From assembly GCA_025458025.1 (NCBI GenBank), contig JALOTF010000024.1, positions 1 to 41,914 on the forward strand: a stretch of DNA of 41,914 nt, in the 5' to 3' direction. The notes under the pieces are model-generated. The model did not search any database, was not told the origin of the DNA, and was given only the letters and a program-made list of their open reading frames with translations. This stretch comes from Beijerinckiaceae bacterium. Its GTDB lineage: Bacteria; Pseudomonadota; Alphaproteobacteria; Rhizobiales; Beijerinckiaceae. Shown here one piece after another: positions 25,203 through 33,449 of this stretch (position 1 is its first letter; every line of letters begins with the position of its first letter). A program made the position numbers and the translations under genes.

Positions 25203-25407
25203 AACGATTGTCCCTCCTGCACTGTTTAGCCAGCATAACGCTATAGATTGCGGGCGGAAACAATACCCTCGTGCGCCTCCTGTTCGATGTCGGCTCGTTG
25301 ATGGCCGCCGCGGCAGGGGAGCGCGCCTCGGCATCATCGATGCCGGTTTCGACAGGAACATCTGCGGGTGCTTGCGCAGCTGCGCCAAATCCGCCTCAAT
25401 CGCGCGC
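25203..25407. other. 205-base divergent spacer without a gene
   Basis: The space holds the start regions of the leftward ABC operon and the rightward sensor operon. I see a 6-3-6 inverted repeat GGCATC/GATGCC (25331-25345) and no convincing sigma-70 or sigma-54 promoter. A sigma-54-like TGGC/TGCA pair on the minus strand has the wrong spacing by one base. Open frames here on either strand lack ribosome sites. Confidence 0.4.
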
Positions 25408-26736
25408 ATGAGAGCATCTTTCCTGCGCATTCTGCTGCTGGCCGGCCTGCTGCTGGCATTCGGGCGACCGTCCCTGGCGCGCGAGGAGATCGTGGTCATT
25501 ACCTCGTTTCCGGCGTCGCTCTATGAGCCCTTCCGCCGGGCTTTCGAGGCGAGGGAGCCCGATCTCCGCTTGCGAATCCTGAACCGCAAGACCACGGCGG
25601 CCATCGCCATGGTGGCGGGCGGGCGCTTCGAGGCGGATGTGTTCTGGGCCTCGGCGCCCGATGCCTTCGAGGTTCTGCGCGAGGCGGGCAAGCTTCTGCC
25701 GATTTCCCCCGGCCTTCCGCCGGTTTCGCCCCGGATCGGCGGCTTTCCCGTGGATGCCCGCGATGGCACGTTCCGCGGCTTCTCGGTGTCCGGCTACGGC
25801 ATGATGTGGCACCGGCCGAGCCTTGAGCGCGCTGGCCTCGCCCCGCCCCGAGCCATCGCGGACCTCACCGATCCGCGCTATCGCGGGCTGATCGCGATGT
25901 CGGCGCCGTCGCGCTCGGGCACAACGCATCTCATGGTGGAAACTGTGCTCCAGCGGCATGGCTGGCGGAAGGGCTGGGAAATCTGGCTGCGGCTCGCGGG
26001 CAATCTCGCGACGGTGACGGCCCGCTCTTTCTCGGTGCCGAGCGGGGTGGCGCAGGGGCGGTTCGCCATCGGCCTCTCGATTGATTTTCTCGGGCGCTCC
26101 GGCACGGGCGAACTGGGCTTCGCCTATCCGGCGGAAAATGTCTTCCTGCCCGCGAGCATTGCCGTGCTCTCCACCGCACAAAACCCCGAGGGCGCGCGGC
26201 GCTTCGCGGCTTTCGTGCTCTCCGAGGCCGGGCAGAAGCTGCTGGCTGAGCCGCGGATCAACCGGCATCCGGTGGCTGCCGGCATGGCCGCGCCGGATCG
26301 TGAAAATCTCTTCGCGCTGGCGGATTCGGCGCAGACCGGGTTTGTGTTCGATGCTGCGCTTTCCGGGCGGCGCTATGAACTCGTGAACATCCTGTTCGAC
26401 GAACTCATCACGGAACGTCTTGTGCGCCTGCAGAAATTCTGGCGATTGCACGCCGAAATTCGCGAGAAGGCGCAGGCCGACGCCAATCTCGCGCGGGAAT
26501 GGCAGGTGGTGGGTGAACTCGCCGCGAACCTGCCCCGCCTGCTCGCCACCATCGAGGACGACCCGGCCGCGACCGAGCTGAAGCGCGTGCCGCGCGGCGT
26601 GCCTCTGCCACCAGTTCAGGCGGCCCTTGTCGAGCGCATCCGTCAGAATGCGGAAGCGAGCCTCGCCCATGCGGAAGCCCGGCTTGACGTTCTGGCGCGC
26701 CGGCTGAACCCCGAAAGCGTGGGGTTGCGGCCATGA
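25408..26736 (+). CDS. PgtC-like periplasmic binding protein, probable sensor partner of the kinase
   Basis: 442 residues from the ATG at 25408. Signal peptide FLRILLLAGLLLAFGRPSLA. The body aligns with the transporter-linked binding protein at 30217: ASAPDAFEVL is identical, and RSGTTHL-VETVLQRHGW-KGWEIW has a clear counterpart there. Both have a helical C-terminal extension of about 100 residues. Its ATGA overlap with the histidine kinase gene shows it belongs to the signalling operon. Known parallel: the Salmonella pgt system, in which PgtC is a periplasmic regulator acting with kinase PgtB and regulator PgtA. I infer that it senses an external phosphorylated or carboxylated ligand and passes the signal to the kinase. 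Confidence 0.83.
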   Translation: MRASFLRILLLAGLLLAFGRPSLAREEIVVITSFPASLYEPFRRAFEAREPDLRLRILNRKTTAAIAMVAGGRFEADVFWASAPDAFEVLREAGKLLPISPGLPPVSPRIGGFPVDARDGTFRGFSVSGYGMMWHRPSLERAGLAPPRAIADLTDPRYRGLIAMSAPSRSGTTHLMVETVLQRHGWRKGWEIWLRLAGNLATVTARSFSVPSGVAQGRFAIGLSIDFLGRSGTGELGFAYPAENVFLPASIAVLSTAQNPEGARRFAAFVLSEAGQKLLAEPRINRHPVAAGMAAPDRENLFALADSAQTGFVFDAALSGRRYELVNILFDELITERLVRLQKFWRLHAEIREKAQADANLAREWQVVGELAANLPRLLATIEDDPAATELKRVPRGVPLPPVQAALVERIRQNAEASLAHAEARLDVLARRLNPESVGLRP

Positions 26737-28652
26737 GCAATGGCGCATCCTCCGAAACGCCGCGCACGCGCCTCGGCATTGGCGGCAGGCTGGGCCTTGC
26801 CTTCGGCCTCTCCGCGCTGTTCGCGGTGCTCGCGGGCGTGATTTCCTGGCTCGCTTTCGAGAGAGTCAGCAGCTCCATCCGTACCATTGGCGAAGGGCAA
26901 TTGCCGGTGGTGATTTCCGCCGGGCAGCTCGCGCAGCTCGGTGGGGCCATCACCGCCGGTGCGCCATTGCTCTCGCGCGCCGAAAGCAGTGCGGAAGTGG
27001 AGGAGATCGGCACCCGCCTGCGAGACCGGGCGGCGCAGTTGCGTCAGCTCGTGACGCGCGAGCGCTCCACTGCGCCGGAGGGCATGCGACGCCTGATCGA
27101 TGACCTCGAGGAGAATCTCGAGGCGATCCGCGCGGAAACGCTCGCCTCACTCAGCATGCGCCGCCAGAACGAGATCCTGCTGCGCGAGGTGAGAAGCCTC
27201 CATTCCGATTTCGTGGAAGAGGCCGAGCCGCTGGTGGATGATGCGCGCGTCATCGTGCAGGGCCAGCTGGAAGAGCTGGAGACCCGCGCGCGCGGCGATG
27301 CCCGGCCGGTGGAGGAAATCCGGCGGCAGATCCGCAAGGCCGAGGCGATCTTACAGTTATCCTCGCATGCAAACCTCGCGATCGGCCTCATCAGCCGCAT
27401 CGCGGCAGTGGACAGCCTCGAACAACTGACGCTCGACAGCCACTTTCTGGCGGAAGCCGTGGACCTCATCCGCCAGCAGGTGCCGCCGCTGGAGGAGGCG
27501 CCGGATACCCTCACCTTGCGGCAGATCGTGCAGCGGCTCGTGGAGCTCTCCACCGCCGAGAATGGGCTACCTGCCCTGCGACGGCTGGAACTCGCACAGC
27601 AGCGCAAGCTCGCGCTTCTCCTGGGCGAGAACCGCACGCTGGTCGGCGCTTTCGATGGCGAAATCGCAGGCATGGTCTCGCGCGCCTCGTTGCAGGCGGG
27701 CGAAACGCGGCGCAGCGCGGAAGCCGCCATTGCGCTGGGCCGGAACCTGTTGCTGCTCGTGGGCATCGCGGCGGTGGTGGCTTCACTGGGCGTGGGGATT
27801 TTCTATGTGCGTTCGAACCTCATCCGGCGCATCCGCCACCTCGCGGATGCCGCGCGCATGCTGGGTGACGGGCGGATTCCCCCGCCGATCGAGATTTCGG
27901 GCCGCGATGAACTGAGCGACATGGCTCGCGCCATGGAGGGTTTCCGGCGCGCACAGAGTGACCTCGTGCAATCCGCGAAGCTCGCCGCTTTGGGCCACCT
28001 CTCGGCGGGCATAGCGCATGAACTCAATCAGCCGCTGAATGCCATCCGCGCGCATGCCTTCAACGCAAGCCTGCTGCAGGAGCGTGGCGACGCCGAGGGC
28101 GTGACGCGGGCGCTGAAGAAAGTGCAGGACCTTACGGCGCGCGCGGCGCATGTCGTGGGGCATCTCAGGCGGTTTGCCCGCCGGCCCGACCTCACTTTGC
28201 GCCCTGTGAACCTCAACGAGGTGGTGGAGGGCGCGGTGCTGATCCTGCAAAGCCGATTGCGCGAGAGCGATACGCGCCTCGAACGCGACATCCCAGAGGG
28301 TTTGATGGTCGAGGCCGAGGATATCCGCCTCGAACAGGTCTTCGTGAACCTGCTCGCGAATGCGCTGGATGCGCTGGCGGGAACGCCCGAACCGGTCATC
28401 ACCATCCGCGCGGAGCCGCGCCACAACCTCGTGCGGATCGAGGTTCTGGATAACGGCCCCGGTGTGCCGGAAGCCGTGCGCGCCTCGATTTTCGACCCCT
28501 TCGTGACTTCGAAACCGCCCGGCGAGGGCGTGGGTCTGGGCCTCACGATTTCCTTCAGCATCATCCGCGATTTCGGTGGCGCGCTGCGCCTGCTGCCGAC
28601 CGAACGCGGGGCACATTTCGCGCTGGAATTGCGCTTAGCGCCCGAGAATTGA
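26733..28652 (+). CDS. Membrane sensor histidine kinase (PgtB-like)
   Basis: 639 residues. The first membrane segment is at about 17-42, then a roughly 290-residue periplasmic domain predicted to be largely helical (coiled-coil-like, many Glu/Arg), with a second segment at about 336-358 and a HAMP region (RRIRHLADAARMLGDG). The kinase core has the phospho-acceptor H429 in GIAHELNQPLNAIRAH, N box NLLANALDALAG, G1 DNGPGVPEAV, F box FDPFVTSKPPGEG and G2 GVGLGLTISFSI. Length and layout match PgtB-type kinases. It lies between the binding-protein gene (ATGA overlap) and the response-regulator gene (13-base gap). Confidence 0.94.
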   Translation: MSNGASSETPRTRLGIGGRLGLAFGLSALFAVLAGVISWLAFERVSSSIRTIGEGQLPVVISAGQLAQLGGAITAGAPLLSRAESSAEVEEIGTRLRDRAAQLRQLVTRERSTAPEGMRRLIDDLEENLEAIRAETLASLSMRRQNEILLREVRSLHSDFVEEAEPLVDDARVIVQGQLEELETRARGDARPVEEIRRQIRKAEAILQLSSHANLAIGLISRIAAVDSLEQLTLDSHFLAEAVDLIRQQVPPLEEAPDTLTLRQIVQRLVELSTAENGLPALRRLELAQQRKLALLLGENRTLVGAFDGEIAGMVSRASLQAGETRRSAEAAIALGRNLLLLVGIAAVVASLGVGIFYVRSNLIRRIRHLADAARMLGDGRIPPPIEISGRDELSDMARAMEGFRRAQSDLVQSAKLAALGHLSAGIAHELNQPLNAIRAHAFNASLLQERGDAEGVTRALKKVQDLTARAAHVVGHLRRFARRPDLTLRPVNLNEVVEGAVLILQSRLRESDTRLERDIPEGLMVEAEDIRLEQVFVNLLANALDALAGTPEPVITIRAEPRHNLVRIEVLDNGPGVPEAVRASIFDPFVTSKPPGEGVGLGLTISFSIIRDFGGALRLLPTERGAHFALELRLAPEN

Positions 28653-28665
28653 CCCGGAGAAGCCT

Positions 28666-30006
28666 ATGCCGAGCACAATCGTGCTGATCGACGATGATGA
28701 GGAAGTGCTGGAAGCGCTCGCGGAAACCTTCCGTCTCGGTGGTTATCCGGTGAAGCCCTGTTCGTCGCTCATGGCTGCGCGCGAGCACCTGAAGCGCGAA
28801 GCGAACATCGTCGTGGTCACCGATGTGCGCATGCCCGCCCGTGATGGCTTCGCCGTGCTTTCCGAGGTGAAGGCCATCGATCCGGATATCCCGGTGATCC
28901 TCATTTCCGGCCATGCCGATGTGCCGATGGCGGTTTCCGCCATGCGGCAGGGCGCGCATGATTTCGTCGAGAAGCCGGCGGACCCGGCCTATCTGCTCGA
29001 ACTCCTGCGCCGCGCGAGCAGCTTGCGTGCCCTCGTGCTCGATCATCGCCGCATGGCCGGGAACATCCAGAACCGGGCCATCGAGCAGCGCATCCTCGGG
29101 CAATCCGCAGCCATCCGACGGATGCGCGAACTCGTGCTGGCGCTGGCGGAGGTGGACAGCACAGTGCTCATCCATGGCGAGACGGGCACGGGCAAGGAGT
29201 TGGTGGCGCGCTCGCTCCATGATTTCGGGCCACGGGCGCGCGGGCCGTTCGTGGCCATCAACTGCGCGGCCTTGCCCGCGACGCTGATCGAATCCGAGCT
29301 TTTCGGCCATGAGCCCGGTGCTTTCACGGGTGCGAAGGAACGGCGCATCGGCAAGATCGAGCAAGCGCATCAGGGCACGCTCTTCCTCGACGAGATCGAG
29401 AGCATGCCGATGGAGGCGCAAACGCGCCTGTTGCGCGTGTTGCAGGAGCGCCGGCTCGAACGCCTCGGCGGGACGAAAGAAATCCCGGTCGATCTCCGTG
29501 TGATCGCCGCGACGAAGGCGGATCTTTCCGCGCTCGCGAAGACCGGGCAGTTCCGGGAGGATCTGGTCTATCGCCTCGCTGTTTTGCCCATCGATTCGCC
29601 TCCTTTGCGGCAACGTGGCGAGGATGTGCTGCTGCTTTTCCGGCATTTCGTGGCAGAAGCCGCCAGCCGCCTGCGTCGCCCGCTGCCGCCCGAAGGCGAT
29701 CTTGCGACGCTGCTCGCGCATGACTGGCCGGGCAATATCCGCGAATTGCGGAACGCGGCCGAGCGCGCGGCCATGGGCTTCCCGCCCCTCGGCCCCGGTC
29801 CGGTGGCGCAGGCCAGCGTCCGCGAGAACGGCACGAGCCTCGACGCGCGCATGGCGGCCCACGAGAAGCGCGAACTCATGGCGGCACTCGCAGAGGGCGG
29901 CACCTATGAAGAAATCGCGCGGCGGCTCGAGATCACCCGGAAAACGCTTTATCTCAAGCTGCGCGCCCATGGCCTGAGCCGCCCGGATGAGGCCGCAGAG
30001 GTCTGA
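28666..30006 (+). CDS. Sigma-54-dependent response regulator (NtrC family, PgtA-like)
   Basis: 446 residues in three domains. The receiver domain (1-120) has its acidic pocket at D10-D12 and the phospho-acceptor D53 in VVTDVRMPARDG, with K at the EKPADP motif. The AAA+ domain (about 138-370) has Walker A GETGTGKE (171-178), the sigma-54-contacting GAFTGA loop (218-223) and Walker B GTLFLDEIES. The C-terminal Fis-type helix-turn-helix is EEIARRLEITRKTLYLKLRA. It must act with RpoN, and a strong sigma-54 promoter lies 128 bases after its stop, in front of the ABC transporter genes. Cognate kinase: the product of the gene directly upstream. Confidence 0.95.
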   Translation: MPSTIVLIDDDEEVLEALAETFRLGGYPVKPCSSLMAAREHLKREANIVVVTDVRMPARDGFAVLSEVKAIDPDIPVILISGHADVPMAVSAMRQGAHDFVEKPADPAYLLELLRRASSLRALVLDHRRMAGNIQNRAIEQRILGQSAAIRRMRELVLALAEVDSTVLIHGETGTGKELVARSLHDFGPRARGPFVAINCAALPATLIESELFGHEPGAFTGAKERRIGKIEQAHQGTLFLDEIESMPMEAQTRLLRVLQERRLERLGGTKEIPVDLRVIAATKADLSALAKTGQFREDLVYRLAVLPIDSPPLRQRGEDVLLLFRHFVAEAASRLRRPLPPEGDLATLLAHDWPGNIRELRNAAERAAMGFPPLGPGPVAQASVRENGTSLDARMAAHEKRELMAALAEGGTYEEIARRLEITRKTLYLKLRAHGLSRPDEAAEV

Positions 30007-30019
30007 AAAGCCGGCCTTC

Positions 30020-30103
30020 GTTACCCCTTCGACCCATCCGGGACAGGGCTTTGGGTAAAAACGGTAACATGCTGTCTTCTTCGCACATGCGGGAAGATCT
30101 TCC
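30020..30103 (+). promoter_or_regulatory. Candidate enhancer sites upstream of the sigma-54 promoter
   Basis: GTTACC (30020-30025) and GGTAAC (30063-30068) form an inverted pair, TTACCC/GGGTAA (30021-30026, 30053-30058) another. GGAAGATCTTCC (30092-30103) is a perfect 12-base palindrome. Relative to a predicted transcript start near 30160 they sit at about -140, -92 and -68 to -57, where NtrC-type regulators usually bind. The protein bound is inferred, not shown. Confidence 0.42.
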
Positions 30104-30133
30104 GTTATCGCGGCTTTTCGCGTTGCCCTACCT

Positions 30134-30149
30134 TGGCACGCCGGGTGCA
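30134..30149 (+). promoter_or_regulatory. Sigma-54 (RpoN) promoter of the second ABC transporter operon
   Basis: TGGCACG (30134-30140), four bases, then GTGCA (30145-30149). The -24 GG (30135-30136) and -12 GC (30147-30148) are exactly 12 bases apart, and 11 of 12 consensus positions in TGGCACG-N4-TTGCA match. It is preceded by CCT, as is common. The gene 68 bases downstream encodes the transporter's binding protein, and the gene just upstream encodes an NtrC-family activator, which strongly supports the call. Confidence 0.88.
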
Positions 30150-30216
30150 AACTCCATGGCGACCGTCGGGACCGAACCGGCGGCAGACGTTTAGTCACAA
30201 AGCGGGAGAAACATCC

Positions 30217-31554
30217 ATGTTGAACCGTCGCCATTGGCTCCATGCCCTTGCGGCCGGCGCGCTGCTCGTCGGAGCCGGGCCTGCCCTTGCGCAAGGCGCA
30301 TCCGGCAAGGTCACCGTCGTCACCTCGTTCTCGAAGGACGTGACCGATCCGATCAAGAAGGCCTTCGAGAAGGCCAATCCCGGCCTCACCCTCGAGGTGC
30401 AGAACCGCAACACCAATGCGGGCGTGAAATTCGTCGAGGAAACCCGCTCCAATCCGCAGAGCGACCTGTTCTGGGCCTCGGCGCCCGATGCTTTCGAGGT
30501 GCTGAAGAGCAAGAAGCTGCTTCAGAAATATGATCTCAAGGTGAAGGGCATTCCGGCCCGCGTGGGCTCCTACCCGATCAACGATCCGGATGGCTTCTAT
30601 TTCGGCTTCGCGGCCTCGGGCTACGGCATCATGTGGAATGAGCGCTATCTGCGCGCGAACCGCATCCCCGAGCCGAAGGAATGGGCGGATCTCGCCAAGC
30701 CAGTCTATCATGACCATGTGTCTATCGCCTCGCCTGCCCGTTCGGGCACGACGCATCTCACGCTGGAAACCATCCTGCAGGGTGAGGGCTGGGAGAAGGG
30801 CTGGGCCACCATCAAGGCCATGGCCGGCAACTTCAACAACATCGCCGAGCGTTCGTTCGGCGTGCCGGATGCGGTGAATTCGGGCCAGGTCGGCATCGGC
30901 ATCGTCATCGACTTCTTCGCCTTCTCGGCGCAGGGCGCGGGCTTCCCGGTGAAGTTCGCCTATCCCAGCGTGACGACCGTGGTGCCGGCGAATGTGGGCG
31001 TCATCGCCGGAGCGCCGAACCGCGCTGGTGCGGAAGCCTTCATCGAGTTCCTGCTCTCGCCTGTGGGCCAGGAAGTGCTGCTGGAGCCGACCATTCGTCG
31101 CCTGCCGGTGAACCCGGAGACCTATGCGAAGGCCCCGGCCGGGTTCCCCAACCCGTTCAAGGATGCGAACTTCCAGAAGATGCTGCACTTTGACGTGGAC
31201 AAGTCGGAGCGCCGCACGGCGGTGGTCGATACCCTTTTCGACCAGATGATCACGTTCCAGCTCGCGGATCTCAAGGCCGTGACGAAGCTGATGCACGAGG
31301 CAGAGGGGCTGCTCGCGAAGAAGGCCAATCCGCAAGCCAAGGCGGCTCTGGATGAGGCACGCAAGCTGGTCTCCGCCGTTCCGGTGACGGAGACGCAGGC
31401 CGGCAGCGACACGGAAATCGTCGGCGCATTCCGCGGCGGCGCAGATGCCAAGACCCGCCAGGCGGAGTTCGAGCGTCGCTGGGCCGCCTTCTCCAAGGAG
31501 AACTACGCCAAGGCGAAAGCCAAGGCCGAGGAAGCCGTGAAACTCGCCCGCTGA
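30217..31554 (+). CDS. Periplasmic substrate-binding protein of a PgtC/AfuA-like ABC importer
   Basis: 445 residues from the ATG at 30217 (ribosome site GCGGGAG). Signal peptide HWLHALAAGALLVGAGPALA. The mature part begins VTVVTSFSKDVTDPIKKAFE and has NRNTNAGVKFVEE, FWASAPDAFEVL, SPARSGTTHLTLETILQGEG and a lysine/alanine-rich helical C-terminus (about 110 residues). It is a paralogue of the sensor-type protein encoded at 25408. It is the first gene behind the sigma-54 promoter, followed by permease and ATPase genes. Ligand unknown; sugar phosphates, phosphoglycerate-like acids or ferric complexes are all handled by relatives. Confidence 0.88.
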   Translation: MLNRRHWLHALAAGALLVGAGPALAQGASGKVTVVTSFSKDVTDPIKKAFEKANPGLTLEVQNRNTNAGVKFVEETRSNPQSDLFWASAPDAFEVLKSKKLLQKYDLKVKGIPARVGSYPINDPDGFYFGFAASGYGIMWNERYLRANRIPEPKEWADLAKPVYHDHVSIASPARSGTTHLTLETILQGEGWEKGWATIKAMAGNFNNIAERSFGVPDAVNSGQVGIGIVIDFFAFSAQGAGFPVKFAYPSVTTVVPANVGVIAGAPNRAGAEAFIEFLLSPVGQEVLLEPTIRRLPVNPETYAKAPAGFPNPFKDANFQKMLHFDVDKSERRTAVVDTLFDQMITFQLADLKAVTKLMHEAEGLLAKKANPQAKAALDEARKLVSAVPVTETQAGSDTEIVGAFRGGADAKTRQAEFERRWAAFSKENYAKAKAKAEEAVKLAR

Positions 31555-31581
31555 GGCCCCCGCACCTCTCCGGTTGAGAAA

Positions 31582-31611
31582 CCCGGCGGTGAACTCCCTT
31601 TCGCCGCCGGG
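31582..31611 (+). terminator. Intra-operon hairpin between binding-protein and permease genes
   Basis: A 12-base stem with one G-U pair (CCCGGCGGTGAA 31582-31593, TTCGCCGCCGGG 31600-31611) and a 6-base loop. A T-rich stretch (CTTCTTTTGA) follows only about 16 bases later, so it is more likely a partial terminator or mRNA-stabilising structure that raises binding-protein level relative to the permease. Confidence 0.55.
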
Positions 31612-31699
31612 GCATCATCCCCCATCTTCTTTTGATCGCGTCTTTGTCTCCCCCGCGTGAGGCCCGGTGCCGCGCGCCTGATGAAAAGTGGACCCGCCC

Positions 31700-33424
31700 A
31701 TGTCGGCCGCTACCGATTATTCCGCGAAAGCTGCGCCCGCCGCGCGACAGGCCGTTGCCACGCCCGGCCAATGGCTGACGATTGGCGCGATTGTCGCCTT
31801 CCTCGCGCTGTTCCTTGTCATTCCCGTGGCGATGGTGATCCTCGTCGCCTTCCAGGACCCGAATACTGGCGCTTTCACGCTGGTGAATTTCTGGGATTTT
31901 GCGCGCAACGAGATGTTCCTGCGCTCCTTTGCGAACTCGCTCTATGTCTCGGGCATGTCCGTGGTCTGGGCGACGATCTTCGCGCTGCCGCTCGCCTATT
32001 TCACGACGCGCTTCGAGTTCCGGGGTGCTGCGATCATCCAGACGCTCGGCGTTATTCCGCTGATCATGCCGCCCTTTGCCGGCGCGATCGCGATGCAGCT
32101 CTTCTTCGGGCGCAACGGCTCGGTGAACCTGCTGCTGGGCGACTGGTTCGGCATCAACATCCCCTTCATGGAGGGGCTGAACGGCGTGATCTTCGTGCAG
32201 AGCGTGCACTATTTCCCGTTCATCCTCATCAATCTCACGGCCTCCTTGCGCAACATCGACCGCGCGATGGAGGAAGCCGCGCAGAACCTTGGCTGCTCCG
32301 GCAGCCGGCTCTTCCGCCGCATCGTGTTCCCGCTCGCCATGCCCGGCTATGTGGCGGGCGCGAGCCTTGTCTTCATCAAGGTCTTCGATGACCTCGCGAC
32401 GCCCTTGCTGCTCAACGTGAAGGACATGCTCGCGCCGCAGGCCTATCTGCGCATCACCTCCATCGGGCTCAAAGACCCGATGGGCTATGTGATCTCGGTC
32501 GTGCTGATCGTCTTCTCGGTGCTCTCGTTGTTCATCGCGACCTCGGCCACGCGCAACCGCGATTACGCGACCGTGCAGCGCGGCGGCGGTGGCCTCACCA
32601 AGCGACCCATCGGCGGTCTCGATCTCGTGATGGCCTGGGGCACAATCGGGCTGATCCTGACCCTCGTGCTGGCGCCGCATTTCGGCCTGCTGCTGTTGTC
32701 GTTCTCGACCGTCTGGTCCTTCAGCGTGCTGCCGGATGCTTACACGACCGCGCATTATGCTCGGGTGGTGACAGAGGCAGGCCAGTACATCTGGAACACG
32801 CTGCTCTATGCCACGATGGCCGGGCTCATCGGCATCACCATCGGCACGGCGATCTCCTATATCGTCTTGCGCACCAAGGTGCCGGGACGCCAATGGCTGG
32901 ACTACCTTGCGAGCGCGGCACTCGCCGTGCCCGGCGTGGTGCTCGGCATTGGCTATCTCCGCGCCTATTACGGGGTGAGCCTGCCCTCGGGCCAATCGGT
33001 CGCGAGCCTGTGGATCATCATCGTGATCGCGCTGGCCGTGCGTCGCCTTCCTTATGCGCTCCGGGCCTGCATGGCCGCGATGCAGCAGATCAGCGTCTCG
33101 CTGGAGGAGGCCGCCGAAAATCTCGGCGCGAACAAGGCATCGACCATTCGCAAGATCGTGGTTCCGCTGATGACCGGCGGCATCCTCGCTGGTTTCGTCA
33201 CGAGCTTCGCGACTGCCGCAGTGGAACTCTCCGCGACAATGATGCTCGTGCAGAACACCTCGGACGCCCCTCTCGCCTATGGCCTTTACGTCTTCATGCA
33301 ATCGCCCGCCGGGCGCGGTGCGGGCGCGGCTCTGGGCATCATCGCGGTGCTGATCGTCGGCATCTCCACCTACCTGTCCCATGCCCTGGCCGAGCGTGAT
33401 CGCTCCGCCAAGGCCGGGCGCTGA
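31700..33424 (+). CDS. ABC transporter permease, fused two-domain (FbpB/AfuB type)
   Basis: 574 residues from the ATG at 31700 (a GTG at 31688 is an in-frame alternative; both have weak ribosome sites). About twelve membrane segments in two halves, each with an EAA loop: EEAAQNLGCSGSRLFRRIVF and EEAAENLGANKASTIRKIVV. Same architecture as the permease encoded at 22486. It is followed 25 bases later by an ATPase gene that appears damaged, so whether this importer works is uncertain. Confidence 0.92.
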   Translation: MSAATDYSAKAAPAARQAVATPGQWLTIGAIVAFLALFLVIPVAMVILVAFQDPNTGAFTLVNFWDFARNEMFLRSFANSLYVSGMSVVWATIFALPLAYFTTRFEFRGAAIIQTLGVIPLIMPPFAGAIAMQLFFGRNGSVNLLLGDWFGINIPFMEGLNGVIFVQSVHYFPFILINLTASLRNIDRAMEEAAQNLGCSGSRLFRRIVFPLAMPGYVAGASLVFIKVFDDLATPLLLNVKDMLAPQAYLRITSIGLKDPMGYVISVVLIVFSVLSLFIATSATRNRDYATVQRGGGGLTKRPIGGLDLVMAWGTIGLILTLVLAPHFGLLLLSFSTVWSFSVLPDAYTTAHYARVVTEAGQYIWNTLLYATMAGLIGITIGTAISYIVLRTKVPGRQWLDYLASAALAVPGVVLGIGYLRAYYGVSLPSGQSVASLWIIIVIALAVRRLPYALRACMAAMQQISVSLEEAAENLGANKASTIRKIVVPLMTGGILAGFVTSFATAAVELSATMMLVQNTSDAPLAYGLYVFMQSPAGRGAGAALGIIAVLIVGISTYLSHALAERDRSAKAGR

Positions 33425-33449
33425 ACACCTGAATTCGGGAGGAATTCTC

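Noticed and set aside
25218-25232. Sigma-54-like TGGC...TGCA on the minus strand before the AfuC-like gene
   Set aside because: The GG and GC pairs are 11 bases apart instead of 12, and the ribosome site follows immediately, leaving no room for a transcript start.
28561-31335. A 924-codon open frame on the minus strand, antisense to the kinase regulator and binding-protein genes
   Set aside because: It is rich in Arg, His and Ala with no recognisable domain, and it mirrors strong genes on the other strand. Long antisense frames are expected in high-GC sequence with this codon bias.
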